Source of the DNA: Erinaceus europaeus
Lineage: Eukaryota > Chordata > Mammalia > Eulipotyphla > Erinaceidae
Direction: 5' to 3'
NCBI RefSeq assembly: GCF_950295315.1
Contig: NC_080165.1
Location: 3,791,734 to 3,855,733 of the forward strand
Length of the DNA stretch: 64,000 nt
Under the pieces are notes generated by a model, which did not search any database, had not been told where the DNA came from, and saw only the letters and a list, made by a program, of their open reading frames with translations. The first letter of the stretch is position 1, and each line of letters begins with the position of its first letter. Position numbers and translations under genes: made by a program. Below are positions 54,161-63,610 of the stretch, piece by piece.

Positions 54161-54503
54161 TGTTGGTATGCTTCTAGTTCTGCTTCTGTTACATTGCTTG
54201 ACACTGTGGTCTATTTACATGATCTTTCTGTTACATTGCTTTGGTCTCACTCCCCCCCCCCCCACCTCGGGGAGATTTGGTTTAGGCCTTGCTAGTTTCA
54301 AGCTTCTCCCTTCTCCCCGCCCCCTATCTTAGGTACTTCCTGAGTTCTGCCACTGCTGCTGGAGGAGAAGAATGCAGGACAGAACTTGTGGTGATTAGAT
54401 TAGATTAGTTTTTGAATCGTTGCTCATGAATAAAGAAATACAGCTTCTCTGCTCAGCCGTGTCCTCGAGTCTCTGTCTACCGCTGCGAAGCTAGCCCGGC
54501 CTA
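54161..54503 (+). mobile_element. LTR, plus strand, with a primer-site remnant at its 3' side
   Basis: It starts TGTTGGTATGCTTCTAGTTC, matching the start of the solo LTR at 26862-27241. AATAAA lies at 54429-54434. The end gaagctagcccggccta aligns with the end of the other LTR. One base later, TGGCGCCC (54505-54512) has the first eight bases of a tRNA-Lys primer site. Hence this may be the 5' LTR of a truncated provirus. A poly-C run (54252-54263) is internal. Confidence 0.82.
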
Positions 54504-54504
54504 C

Positions 54505-54522
54505 TGGCGCCCCAAACTTTAA
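54505..54522 (+). other. Primer-binding-site remnant
   Basis: TGGCGCCCCAAACTTTAA directly after the LTR. The first eight bases equal the primer site of the provirus at 14185; the rest has diverged. I see no gag behind it. Confidence 0.55.
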
Positions 54523-56270
54523 CAACACTGCAGTTAGGCTATTTGTGATTTTAGCAAGAGTGATTCTCTGTAGCTGACAAATATCAGCCTTAGCTTGGCT
54601 GATGGGGGCTTTGGTGAGGGGGAGATTCCCTAACTGGAAGAAAACCCGCAGGCTACATCCTTGGAGAAAGCAAGTCCAAGAGCACAGAAGGTTTGGGATG
54701 CAGGGAGTACAGAGTGCAATGTGGGCTCTGAGCCAGCAAAACACAGGTCCTGGGGTGGGGGCGGGGGGAGGCTGCCCTGGAAAGCAAGGCTGTCATCTGG
54801 GCTTTGCAGCAGAGTGTACCTACCCTGCACCTGGCAGTCCAACCCACAGTGGTGAGAAGGATTTTCAGTCACAAAGAGTTCAGAGCAGACTGGAAGGAAA
54901 GGCAGAGTAACCTGACTAGGAAAGAAAGTGGAGAAGCTGCTAACTGCATGGGGGTGGGGTGGGTACAGGACTAAAGCAGGGCTGTGTTTGCTCTAAGGGG
55001 GATGCTTATCCATAGCTGGGAGGAAGGGACACGTGTGTCCAGAATAAGAAGCACTGGAGCAAGAATTCTCCAGCGAGAGTGGCATTATTAATGGCATGTG
55101 TCTGTATTCACTATGGGAAGGAAGGCAGCTTCTTTCAGCATGGGAAAGGAAAAAATAAATACTCAGTAAGAAATTGTTACATTGAATGTTTAATAGAACA
55201 TGTTAAGGATCTAGCGATTTATAAATCTCATGGTGGTGAAGTCAGAGAGACTGAGGTGGGCTTTGGGACGACGCTGTTTATTAGGGAAAACGTCCTGCTA
55301 ATAGAGTTTCTTAATGAATTTGTAGCACTTCTACCCTGAGAGGTCTGTAAGAATACCAGAGACAGTCATCAATCAGGCCTGATTTCGATGAAGGCTAGTG
55401 ATGAAACTCCTGTTGATACCTCCCAGTACAATTACTCTCCCAGTACAATAAATCAAATCAGATCATTCCCCAAGGGACAGTCTGTGGCTGGCTCAGCTGT
55501 AGGTAAATGGCACACAGTAGGTATTTATTAAATAGCTATTAACTTAATAGTATAACACTCTCTTCATTTTGAAAAGAAACATGTATCCCTAGTTTAATTA
55601 ACAATTATCTCTTGACCAGGGAAAGGTTTCACCACATATGCACTAATAAGGAAAAATATTAATGGAAACGTCTCCTCTCTGTAAGGTTCACTTTATTTGT
55701 AAGTGTGAGATGAATTTCACACATTTCTGAAGAACTGGGCTTTTGTGACTTTAGCACCGCGAACACAATAAGTCCCTGTTTTTTAAACATCCAGAGAAAG
55801 GACACTGCATCTCAAGCCAGCCTTGTAGAAGTGCAGTATCTAGGGCAGCACCAGGTCAGCTTCTGATATTACTTGAAGCCTCGGTGGAGATGATATAGAG
55901 CTGGATATCTCATTTATTCACAAAAGGGCTCGCACTGTCTCTTAGGTGGGGTCCCTGAAGAGGTGGGAAACTTGAAGAAAAAGTGCCCCTCTACCGTCAA
56001 CAGTCAATTGTTTTCTCAACTGAGAATTACTCACTTGCCCTGACCTATCTTACGAATTTCCTTCTCACAGAAACTCTAAAGGCAGCAGGGGAAATCACAA
56101 CAGAATCTGCTTGTCTGCTTTCTTCTCTGAAGTTAGACGGTCTTTCAAAATACCATCAGCACAGACGTGCAATTAAAGTTTCAGAATCAGATTATCAGAT
56201 TCATGTCTCCTTATCTGAAACTAGTTATCAACATCAAAGAAACATGATGTGTAGTTTTTACTTCTGGATA
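54523..56270. other. Unassigned sequence, partly GC-richer
   Basis: About 1.7 kb. 54600-54960 is GC-richer and has several overlapping open frames (up to 106 codons) on both strands, none with a recognised domain. It could be retroviral leader sequence behind the LTR or unrelated host DNA. 55079-55339 and 55983-56282 hold medium frames without motif. Confidence 0.45.
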
Positions 56271-56307
56271 CTGACTGACTGACTGACTGGCTGGCTGACT
56301 GACTGAC
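56270..56307. repeat. (GACT)n/(GGCT)n microsatellite
   Basis: Tetranucleotide run, ctgactgactgactgactgg, then ctggctgactgactgaca. Confidence 0.95.
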
Positions 56308-56831
56308 ATAGGCTAAAACCTTAATATTTTATTCAGGAGAATGCTCTCCCTTAAAATGAAAACCTAACACAACCATTTTAAACTTTAATTAATGTAAATG
56401 ACATCACAGATAAAATTATGGTTTCCGTATTAACTAAGATATGATGTCCATACCTTTCCTCTTTTTATAGTGCAAAGAGGTAGAGGCCTACAAGTGTGCC
56501 TGGTGGAACATTAACTCGGAGGAGAAGCATGTAATTTCCATCCTTCCATATTTCAGAGAAAACAAGAATGCATATGAATAAACTGTATAACACTTAGCAG
56601 ATCCAAGCCTTGCTAAGATCACAGTATCCATGACCTATTGTTTGCCCGCTGTAAAGGCAGATTTCAACTGGATTCCCTAGAGAGAAAATATATAGTAACT
56701 TTCCAGTTACAAAAGGCAAACCAAATATGTGTCTAGGACACTGGAAACATGTGGGGCTAATGTGTGTTTGATCAGGATGGTTGACTGACTTTAGGTCAGA
56801 GGCCTCAGACTTGTATCAATAATGTAAAAAC
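56308..56831. other. Unassigned sequence
   Basis: About 520 bp, nothing recognised. Confidence 0.5.
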
Positions 56832-57112
56832 TTTCACATGGTGGGAGTTGGCGGTAGCGCAGAAGGTTAAGCGCATGTGGTGCAAAGGGCCAGCATAAGG
56901 ATCCCTGTTCGAGCCCCCGGCTCCCCACTTGCAGGGGAGTCGCTTCACAGGCGGTGAAGCAGGTCTGCAGGTGTCTGTCTTTCTCTCCCCCCTCTGTCTT
57001 CCCCTCCTCTCTCCATTTCTCTCTGTCCTATCCAACAACGATGGCATCAATAATAACTACAACAATAAAACAACAAGGGCAAAAAAGGGAATAAATAAAG
57101 AAATTTCACATG
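56832..57112 (+). mobile_element. SINE-A with 10-bp TSD, plus strand
   Basis: The element (56842-57102) is flanked by tttcacatgg at 56832-56841 and 57103-57112. Small deletions in the head (ggtgcaaagggccagc) and body. Confidence 0.95.
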
Positions 57113-57600
57113 GAAATATTTCATTCAGCTCATTGGGTCAAAATATTATTTTTTAGTTATATGAAAACATACCCACGGAAGAAATTTCTCAGGATACTCA
57201 GATATGTGCTTAATTGTGGAAGACAACCTATACTATTACAATGCAGGCATACTTATTTGGCTTTCTTTAGTGAAAACATGTGTGGTCACATTTACAGCTC
57301 TGCTTAGCAAGACATACTACACATTTCAGGTCCATTTATTGGGCCATACAATAAACATAACCTTACCACATCTGAGAATCTATGGCCTATCCCACAAGGA
57401 TCATAATAACCACTTTACGGAGTCCTTTCTGTCCACATAAGACGTTTCTTATAATACAGGTATTCTTGGGAGTAAGTCATGAGTCTGGGGAAACTGACTA
57501 GTTAAATTTCACCACAGCTTGTTTGATACTAACCAAATGTATACTCATTTGTGGCACAGATCTTAATTACTGTTTTATTAGGCATTCTAGTGTTGTGACG
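57113..57600. other. Unassigned sequence
   Basis: About 490 bp. Frames of 65-78 codons have no motif. Confidence 0.5.
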
Positions 57601-57603
57601 TTT

Positions 57604-57802
57604 ATATTTTTTGCCTCCAGGATTACTATTGGAAGTGGGCACCAGCACAACACATCAACTGCTCCTGGTGGCCAGTTTTGTTCATTTTATTGGGTAGGAC
57701 AGAGAGAAATTGAGAGAAGAGGGGACGATAGAGGAGAGAGACAGAGAGACCGTTGGAGATCTGGTTCACCACTTTCGAAGTGTGCCCCTTCAGGTGGGGC
57801 AC
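57604..57802 (-). mobile_element. SINE-A variant with 3' module, minus strand, old
   Basis: ttgcctccaggattactattggaag...caactgctcctggtggccag is the module; then gggtaggacagagagaaattgagag and ccttcaggtgggg. The head is missing. Confidence 0.8.
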
Positions 57803-57837
57803 TTACTGAACTTATAGTCTTATTGTACTTCTTACTT

Positions 57838-57940
57838 TTTCATTTCATTTCATTTCCATTTCATTTCTTTTTTCTTTTCTCTTCCTTTCTTTTCTCCTTC
57901 CTTTCTCTCTCTCTCTCTTTCCTTCTTTCTTCCTTCCTTC

Positions 57941-57993
<53 letters not shown>

Positions 57994-58006
57994 TTTCTTT
58001 CTTTCC
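57838..58006. repeat. Long pyrimidine tract, (CATTT)n, (CTCT)n, (CTTT)n
   Basis: About 170 bp, C/T only after about 57865, ending in about 60 bp of CTTT units. It sits at the tail side of the next SINE and gives a 175-codon frame on one strand and a Lys/Glu/Arg frame on the other, both spurious. Confidence 0.95.
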
Positions 58007-58130
58007 CAGAGCACTGCTCAGCTCTGGTTTGTGTAGGTGCTGGAGATTGAACCTGGGACTTTGAAGTCTCAGGCATGAGAGTCTCTTTGCAGAGTCATTA
58101 TGCTAACCACCCCCCAGTCCACCTAGTACT
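58007..58130 (-). mobile_element. SINE-C-like, minus strand
   Basis: cagagcactgctcagctctgg, gctggagattgaacctgggactttgaagtctcaggcatgagagtc, ending ctaaccaccccccagtcc. Confidence 0.82.
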
Positions 58131-58249
58131 TCTTATTTTTTTTTAATTTATCTTTAACATCTGGCTTTTCCCTGTTTTTCCCTCTACTTGAAGACAGAAT
58201 ACCTTGAATAGTCCCAAAATATGATCACAGTAGCTCAATTTAAAACAAG

Positions 58250-58251
<2 letters not shown>

Positions 58252-58301
<50 letters not shown>
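58252..58301. repeat. (AT)n microsatellite
   Basis: About 50 bp of pure AT. It abuts a SINE-A tail fragment. Confidence 0.95.
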
Positions 58302-58305
<4 letters not shown>

Positions 58306-58430
58306 ACTTATTCCTTTTTGTTGCCCTTGTTTTATTGTTGTAGTTGTGTAAGGTTGTGATGCAGGTATTTCTCTTTCTCCCTCACTATCCTCTCCCTCCT
58401 CACACTTTATTCTAGCCTATCCAAGAAAAA
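58302..58430 (-). mobile_element. SINE fragments joined tail to tail
   Basis: 58302-58347 is the minus-strand 3' end of a SINE-A (ttacttattcctttttgttgccc). It switches to a plus-strand CT-rich SINE 3' part (58365-58430, gcaggtatttctctttctccctc...ctagcctatcc). This looks like a deletion or recombination joint. Confidence 0.6.
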
Positions 58431-58450
58431 AGAATGCATTCTAAAATAAC

Positions 58451-58766
58451 AAAATGTAGGGGAGTCGGGCTGTAGCACAGTGGGTTAAGCACAGGTGGCG
58501 CAAAGCACAAGGACCAGCATAAGGATCCCGGTTCGAACCCCGGCTCCCCACCTGCAGGGGAGTCGCTTCACAGGCGGTGAAGCAGGTCTGCAGGTGTCTG
58601 TCTTTCTCTCCTCCTCTCTGTCTTCCCCTCCTCTCTCCATTTCTCTCTGTCCTATCCAACAACAACAACAACAATAATAACTACAACAATAAAACAACAA
58701 GGGCAACAAGAGGGAATAAATAAATAAAATAAATATTAAAAAAAGAAGTTGATTTAAAAAAATGTA
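58451..58766 (+). mobile_element. SINE-A, plus strand
   Basis: Full length from 58459 (ggggagtcgggctgtagcacagtgggttaagc) to the AAATAAATAAAATAAAT tail. Flanking aaaatgta (58451-58458 and 58759-58766) may be a short TSD. Confidence 0.93.
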
Positions 58767-59037
58767 ATATGTGAAAGAGAAAATACAGATATGAAAGTAT
58801 AATGAAGTTGTTTGTGAAGACACATCCACTCCACTGCTGTCAACATTGCTGGGCACTAAGGTAAAGTGTGAGGAGACTCCCACTTGGTGCTCTGCTAAGG
58901 ATGCTGTCAGCCTCCTCTGTGCGCTGCCCTAAGGTGTGAAGACCCCAGTGCCTGGAAACATATCCAATACATCTGCTTCTTCTGTCCATCTGCACTAACC
59001 TGAGGCAAGTTTGGTTCTTCTTGAAAATGGATTCTTA

Positions 59038-59040
<3 letters not shown>
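58767..59040. other. Unassigned sequence
   Basis: Nothing recognised. Confidence 0.5.

Positions 59041-59043
<3 letters not shown>

Positions 59044-59078
<35 letters not shown>
59044..59078. repeat. (AT)n microsatellite
   Basis: About 33 bp of AT after poly-A. Confidence 0.93.
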
Positions 59079-59080
<2 letters not shown>

Positions 59081-59144
59081 CTTATATTATTTGTTATTGT
59101 TATTTTCTAGATAGAGGCTAAGAAAGTAAAAGAAACCAGAATTC

Positions 59145-59350
59145 CAGGGGCTGCATGGAGGTGGTGGTGCATCTGTTTGAGTGGACATGTTACAATGTGC
59201 AAGGTGCTGGGTTCAGGCAAACCTGCAGGGGAAAGCTTTGTGAGTGGTGAAGCAGGGTTGCTGGTGTCTCTCTGTCTCTCTCCGTCTCATCTCCCCCTTC
59301 CTTCTTGATTTCTGGCTGTCTCTATCCAATAAATAATTAAAGATTATTTA
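59145..59350 (+). mobile_element. SINE-B, plus strand
   Basis: ggggctgcatggaggtggtggtgcatctg, cacatgtt-like acatgttacaatgtgcaagg, then a deletion of the 'agcccctggtccc' part; complete CT body and AATAAATAATTAAAGAT tail. Confidence 0.88.
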
Positions 59351-59408
59351 AACACACACATACCACTCCTCTGTGTATTGTATCAACCCAAGGTTAACAG
59401 CTTAATTA

Positions 59409-59462
59409 ACACACACACACACACACACACACGTACACACACACACACACGCACACACGCAC
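59409..59462. repeat. (CA)n microsatellite
   Basis: About 50 bp with isolated CG steps. Confidence 0.95.
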
Positions 59463-59464
59463 CA

Positions 59465-59577
59465 AACTGGAGCTCAGAAGCTTTAATCTGGTGGAGGCGG
59501 CCCCTGGAAGCCAGATGCTGCCCATGGCAAGACAGATTACTACCCAAGTAAGTTATCTTGCTGGCCTGCATTTTTAG
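59465..59577 (-). mobile_element. Decayed SINE, minus strand
   Basis: gctcagaagctttaatctgg ... ctacccaagtaagttatcttgctggcct, sharing its end with 2024-2208. Confidence 0.5.
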
Positions 59578-59619
59578 ATTCAGTCTCATCTAAACCTTTG
59601 TGTTGAAAATCAAGAGTTG

Positions 59620-60190
59620 AGGGGCCAGGCGGTGGTGCAGCTGGTTGAGCTCACATGTTCCAGTGCACAAAGTCCTGGGTTCAAGCTTCCAGTCCCCATC
59701 TGCAGGGGGGGTAGCGTTGGTCATCATTCCTCCTTTGGCTAATTCTGCTTCTGTTTCTGTCCGTGTTGGTCGTCATGCCAGGTCCCCTACATCGCTTGAT
59801 GCTGTGGTCTGTTTACATAATCATTGTTTTTCCTGAGACCCGCCCTGCCTGCAGGGCATTGGTTTAATCCCACTGGTTAAATGGAAGCCTGCTATCTTCA
59901 CACTCTTTCTTCTCTCCACCTCCTCTCCTCCCCATTTCCTTTTCCGATCTGCCACTTCCACTTCAAAAGGTATAAAGGCATTTTTCTCTGATCAATAAAA
60001 ATATGCATTGTGTTTCTCCTCAGCCACGTGTTCCAGAGTCTCTCTCTGTAGGCACTAGCCTAGCAGGGTAGCTTCATGAGAGGTGAAGCAGGCCTGCAGC
60101 TGTCTTTGTCTCTCTCTCCCCTCTCTATCTCCCCCTTCCCTCTTGCTTTCTGGTTGTCACTATCAAGTAAATAAATAAAGATAAGAAAAA
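59620..60190 (+). mobile_element. SINE-B split by a solo LTR
   Basis: First part 59620-59714 (ggggccaggcggtggtgcagctggttgagc, GGTTCAAGCTTCC, ctgcagggggggtag). Second part 60066-60190 (gggtagcttcatgagaggtgaagcaggcctgc, CT body, tail AAATAAATAAAGAT). The two parts join into one SINE-B when the LTR and one TSD copy are ignored. Confidence 0.92.
59709..60071 (+). mobile_element. Solo LTR inside SINE-B, 6-bp TSD
   Basis: The LTR spans 59715-60065 (351 bp, plus strand), flanked by gggtag at 59709-59714 and 60066-60071. TATAAAG at 59971-59977 and AATAAA at 59994-59999. It ends TAGCA, but starts CGTTGG, not TGTTGG, so the terminal T may have mutated. Blocks gcctgcagggcattggtttaatcccactgg link it to 16991 and 29512. 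Confidence 0.9.
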
Positions 60191-60765
60191 TAAAGAAAAT
60201 CTACAGGTGCAAAATCTGTACGTGTGTTTTACTATCAGCTGTCTAGAGTACATTTTCTAAAGGCCGCGATGACCTCCAATATAGTGATATGTTCAGAAAA
60301 AGATTCCCTGGAGAAGTGAAGCACTATAAGAAAAAGAAGACCCTGCTGCTCTCATTATATGAACAGCCAACCCTTGAATATTTTATGGTTTTTCCTTACC
60401 TACAAGTAAGGCCCACTGGGATGGGATTCAGAAAGTTCTCATTTTTTTCCTAAAGTCTACAAAATAAATATAGAATAACATCTCAGCTTTTAAGTGGTTT
60501 GCTTCATGACACTTCACACTGTGTTTATGCCTTAATGTCTTTCTCTGCCTTTGCCATTTCAAAGAGTAAAATTTCATCTTGATCTTATCTATCTGTTAAA
60601 ATTACTTGCAGATCTTAATACACACCGTAGACTTTTTAACCATATGAGCACAGTGTGGATAAAATCTTGTTTGAGTGGTGGATGTCAATTTCTCTGGTTC
60701 TGTTGACCACAAGGATGTCCTCATGGTAATGAAATTCTAGTCAATTAAGAAACCAAATTCAAGGA
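60191..60765. other. Unassigned sequence
   Basis: About 570 bp, nothing recognised. Confidence 0.5.
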
Positions 60766-60767
60766 CA

Positions 60768-60893
60768 GCCAGAATGCTCACCTGAGAGGGTAAGTGTATA
60801 CCACACAAGTGACCCAGGGTCCAGTCACCCTGTAGAAACTTTAGGCCTGTGATGTATTTCCCTCTCTTCCTCTCTCTCTATTTCTGTCTGAAA
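60768..60893 (+). mobile_element. SINE-B-like fragment, plus strand, old
   Basis: gacagccagaatgctcacctgagagggtaag, acccagggtccagtcaccc, CT-rich end. Confidence 0.6.
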
Positions 60894-61132
60894 GAATCTG
60901 CCCCAGGGGACCAGGCAGTGGTGTACCTGCACATGTTACAATACACAAAGACCCAGGTTTGAGCCTCTGGTCCCCACCTGCAGAGGGAAAGCTTCATGAG
61001 TAGTGAAGCAGGGCTGCAGGTCTCTCTCTCCCTCCCTCTCTATCTCCCCCTTCACTTTCAATTTCTGGTGGTCTCTATCCAATAAATAAAGATAATTAAA
61101 ACAAACAAACAAATAAAATGAATCAGCCCCAG
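60894..61132 (+). mobile_element. SINE-B with 13-bp TSD, plus strand
   Basis: The element (60907-61119) is flanked by gaatctgccccag (60894-60906) and gaatcagccccag (61120-61132). Head gggaccaggcagtggtgtacctg; GGTTTGAGCCTC; complete body; tail AATAAATAAAGATAATTAAAAC. Confidence 0.94.
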
Positions 61133-61141
61133 TGGTCTGCA

Positions 61142-61580
61142 ATAGTCCAGCCTTTAGGTTCCTGATTAGTCAACAATTTGCTCTGCTTTCTGTCTTCACT
61201 CTTTTTCAGACACCAGGTTCAAGATGCTACCATGAGGCCAAACTGACTTCCCTGGACAACAACCCTACCCATGTGTCCTGGATCCTTGCTCCTTCAGAGC
61301 CCTGCCTCACTGGGGAAAGAGAGAGGCAGGCTGGGAGTATGGATCCACCTGTCAACACCCATGTTCAGCGGGGAAGCAATTACAGAAGCCAGACCTTCCA
61401 CCTTCTGCATCCCACAATGACCCTGGGTCCATGCTCCCAGAGGGTTAAAGAATAGGAAAGCTATCAGGGGAGGGGATGGGATACGGAGTTCTGGTGGTGG
61501 GAATTATGTGGAGTTGTACCCCTCTTACCCTATGGTCTTGTCAGTGTTCCCATTTTATAAATAAAAACTTCAAAATAAAA
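61142..61580 (+). mobile_element. L1 3'UTR, plus strand
   Basis: Same as 18900-19350: ccagcctttaggttcctgattagtc to ggtggtgggaattatgtgg and a TTATAAATAAAAAC tail. 5'-truncated. Confidence 0.88.
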
Positions 61581-62700
61581 TAAAATGAATTAACTTGGTG
61601 GTTGTTGGTGAAGACAGAGTAATAGAGAATCAAGAAAAATGTGCTTCTTGAAATGAAGTGACAAAATTAGTTCTCACAAGTCTGAGAATCATCACCTTAG
61701 GTCTCTGTCCCTTCAGCCTTAAGGAGTTTGTGAGGAGAAGGTGGGCTGGTCCCTTCATGCAACGTGGATGCCTCCGTGGCATTCTTCCACACTTCTGTGT
61801 TATTTATAAAGCTAAATTATTCAAGAAGATTATTTGACTGTTAAACCATTCTCAGACATAATCTCGACTACTGAATTATATCCACGAATATTGCAACAGA
61901 AGCAAGACATAAATGCCTTTACTGATGGCAAGTATTTGTCCTTGTGTCTAGTGGAGGTCTTAATATGCATGGTGAAGTTTCCAAAACAAAAATCCTGTTG
62001 TCTACTGGAAGTGCTCACTTCTTCCAAGGTCAGTGTCAGAGCCAATGTTACACTGCAATAACTCTTTCATCATCTATTTTTTTACTACCTCTTCCAAATC
62101 TGTGCTCAAAAGAGAAATTTCCCTATAACTAATGAGACATGATGTGTTTGATATTTATTTTTCGGAAGTGCCTTATCATAAGATTTGGAAAGAAAAAAAT
62201 ACTTAAGGGATCATTCAGCTATAAAGGAAATTAGTAAAATGTATTCCATATGCAAGTTATTAAATTTGTGTATGCATAAATAATCAAGTCTAAATATATA
62301 TTATTAAATACTCCTAATATTTATCTTCATTAAATATGAGATTTTCATTTAGTGTTTAGTTGTTGAACACTGAAGTTTCAGCAAGAGTTTAAATATGATA
62401 CTTTGCTTCTTTTATTTTCTAACAAGAGAAGGCAGAGGGAATGTACGGTTCACAGCACCAGAGTTTTCTTAAGTGCTGTGAGCAGTGGGCAAGACAGAAG
62501 GTTCATCAGTACTTCACCTGTGTGGACTATTTCTCAGCCCCACTTTGACTATTTATTTTCATGTTGGATGTTTTCACTCAAAGTCAGTCATATGCATGAT
62601 CCTTTCCCTTGCTGAACTATGGAATACTTCCTGATTTTTTATTTTGTATGTAAGACAGTCATCTTAATTACTATTGATTTGTGTTTCCTTTGCTGTTTTT
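61581..62700. other. Unassigned AT-rich sequence
   Basis: About 1.1 kb. Frames of 60-75 codons on both strands without motif. Confidence 0.5.
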
Positions 62701-62724
62701 CTAATATTTTATTTTATTTTTATT

Positions 62725-62764
62725 TTTTTAGGATGGAGACAGGGAAATGGAGAGTGAAGCAAGT

Positions 62765-62798
<34 letters not shown>

Positions 62799-62893
62799 GC
62801 CTGGGAGCCCTTACTCACATGATGGTAGGCCCACTTAGCAGAGAGATAAAGAGAGAATTGCCTAAAGGCCTGATGTGTATATATATAATGGAG

Positions 62894-62946
<53 letters not shown>

Positions 62947-62975
62947 GGAGAGAGAGAGATGGGGCTTGGATATAT
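62725..62975. repeat. Two (GA)n tracts within a decayed SINE-like segment
   Basis: A GA run at 62768-62795 and a longer one at 62898-62960. The first follows attttattttttaggatggagacaggg, as in a minus-strand SINE tail. Frames here are Arg/Glu repeats and spurious. Confidence 0.88.
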
Positions 62976-63312
62976 ATGTATCCAAGACATATATCACCTC
63001 ATTCCTAAGCCACACTGACATCTGTTACCACTCCTGTTTTTTGAGCAACAATTTCTTTCCCCCAGGCACTCGGGTCCTCCTGGGGAATGTGCTTCCTGGT
63101 GTGGTGCAGCAAACTCTGTCTCCCCATGTACTTCCTGTCATTTCTGACCTCAGCTTTTAGAACTAAAGTCAGTCTCCTGGAATTCACTAGCATTGCAACT
63201 AGCCTGAACCATATTGGTGTGACTGCTCTGTTCTCTGGCAGCAGTATTCTCAGTTCAGAGTTTCCAACCCTTTGCAGCCCAAGAATGTCACAAGGAGGGA
63301 GCTATAATAACA

Positions 63313-63610
63313 CCTTGACACCAACCCTTCAGACATTCCAGAGATTCCAGAAGTAATGCATTAATCTGAAACTTTTCTCTACCGGATTACTTCTGGGAAG
63401 CAAAGAACTTCTCAAAGACAACATAACCCTAGCCATTAACCTATCCCCTTTAGATATTCCAGAAATTTCAGAGTTTATCAGCGCATGGAAACTTCTTTTA
63501 AATCTGACTCTGACTATTTTCTGGAGGACTATTAGGCCCCACCCATCACACCTGCCCCTCATTGAAATTCCAGAGCTCACAGAGAGAATCTGCACCCCTC
63601 CCAGTTAAAT
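63313..63610 (+). repeat. Diverged tandem repeat, unit about 110-120 bp (possible L1 5'UTR monomers)
   Basis: The core TTCCAGA recurs as gacattccagagattccagaag (63332), gatattccagaaatttcagag (63453) and gaaattccagagctcacagag (63564), with similar flanks (a cc-rich block before, aaactt(c)tttt after copies 1 and 2). Spacing is 121 and 111 bp. The third unit is partial. Confidence 0.6.

Noticed and set aside
54602..54910. 102-codon frame in a GC-richer patch
   Set aside because: Overlapping frames on both strands in the same patch, as expected for GC-rich DNA. No domain recognised.
57523..58050. 175-codon plus-strand frame with Phe/Leu/Ser-rich C-terminus resembling a membrane protein
   Set aside because: It runs through a SINE module and the pyrimidine tract; the hydrophobic part is a CTTT repeat.
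2242..58766. Many 60-130-codon frames with the recurring Arg/Glu-rich or 'CRPASPP'-like composition
   Set aside because: Each overlaps a SINE-A copy in one or other direction. The similarity among them is that of the SINE, not of a protein family.
63313..63610. CRISPR-like regular spacing
   Set aside because: Units are diverged over their whole length, with no short identical repeats separated by unique spacers, and the DNA is mammalian.
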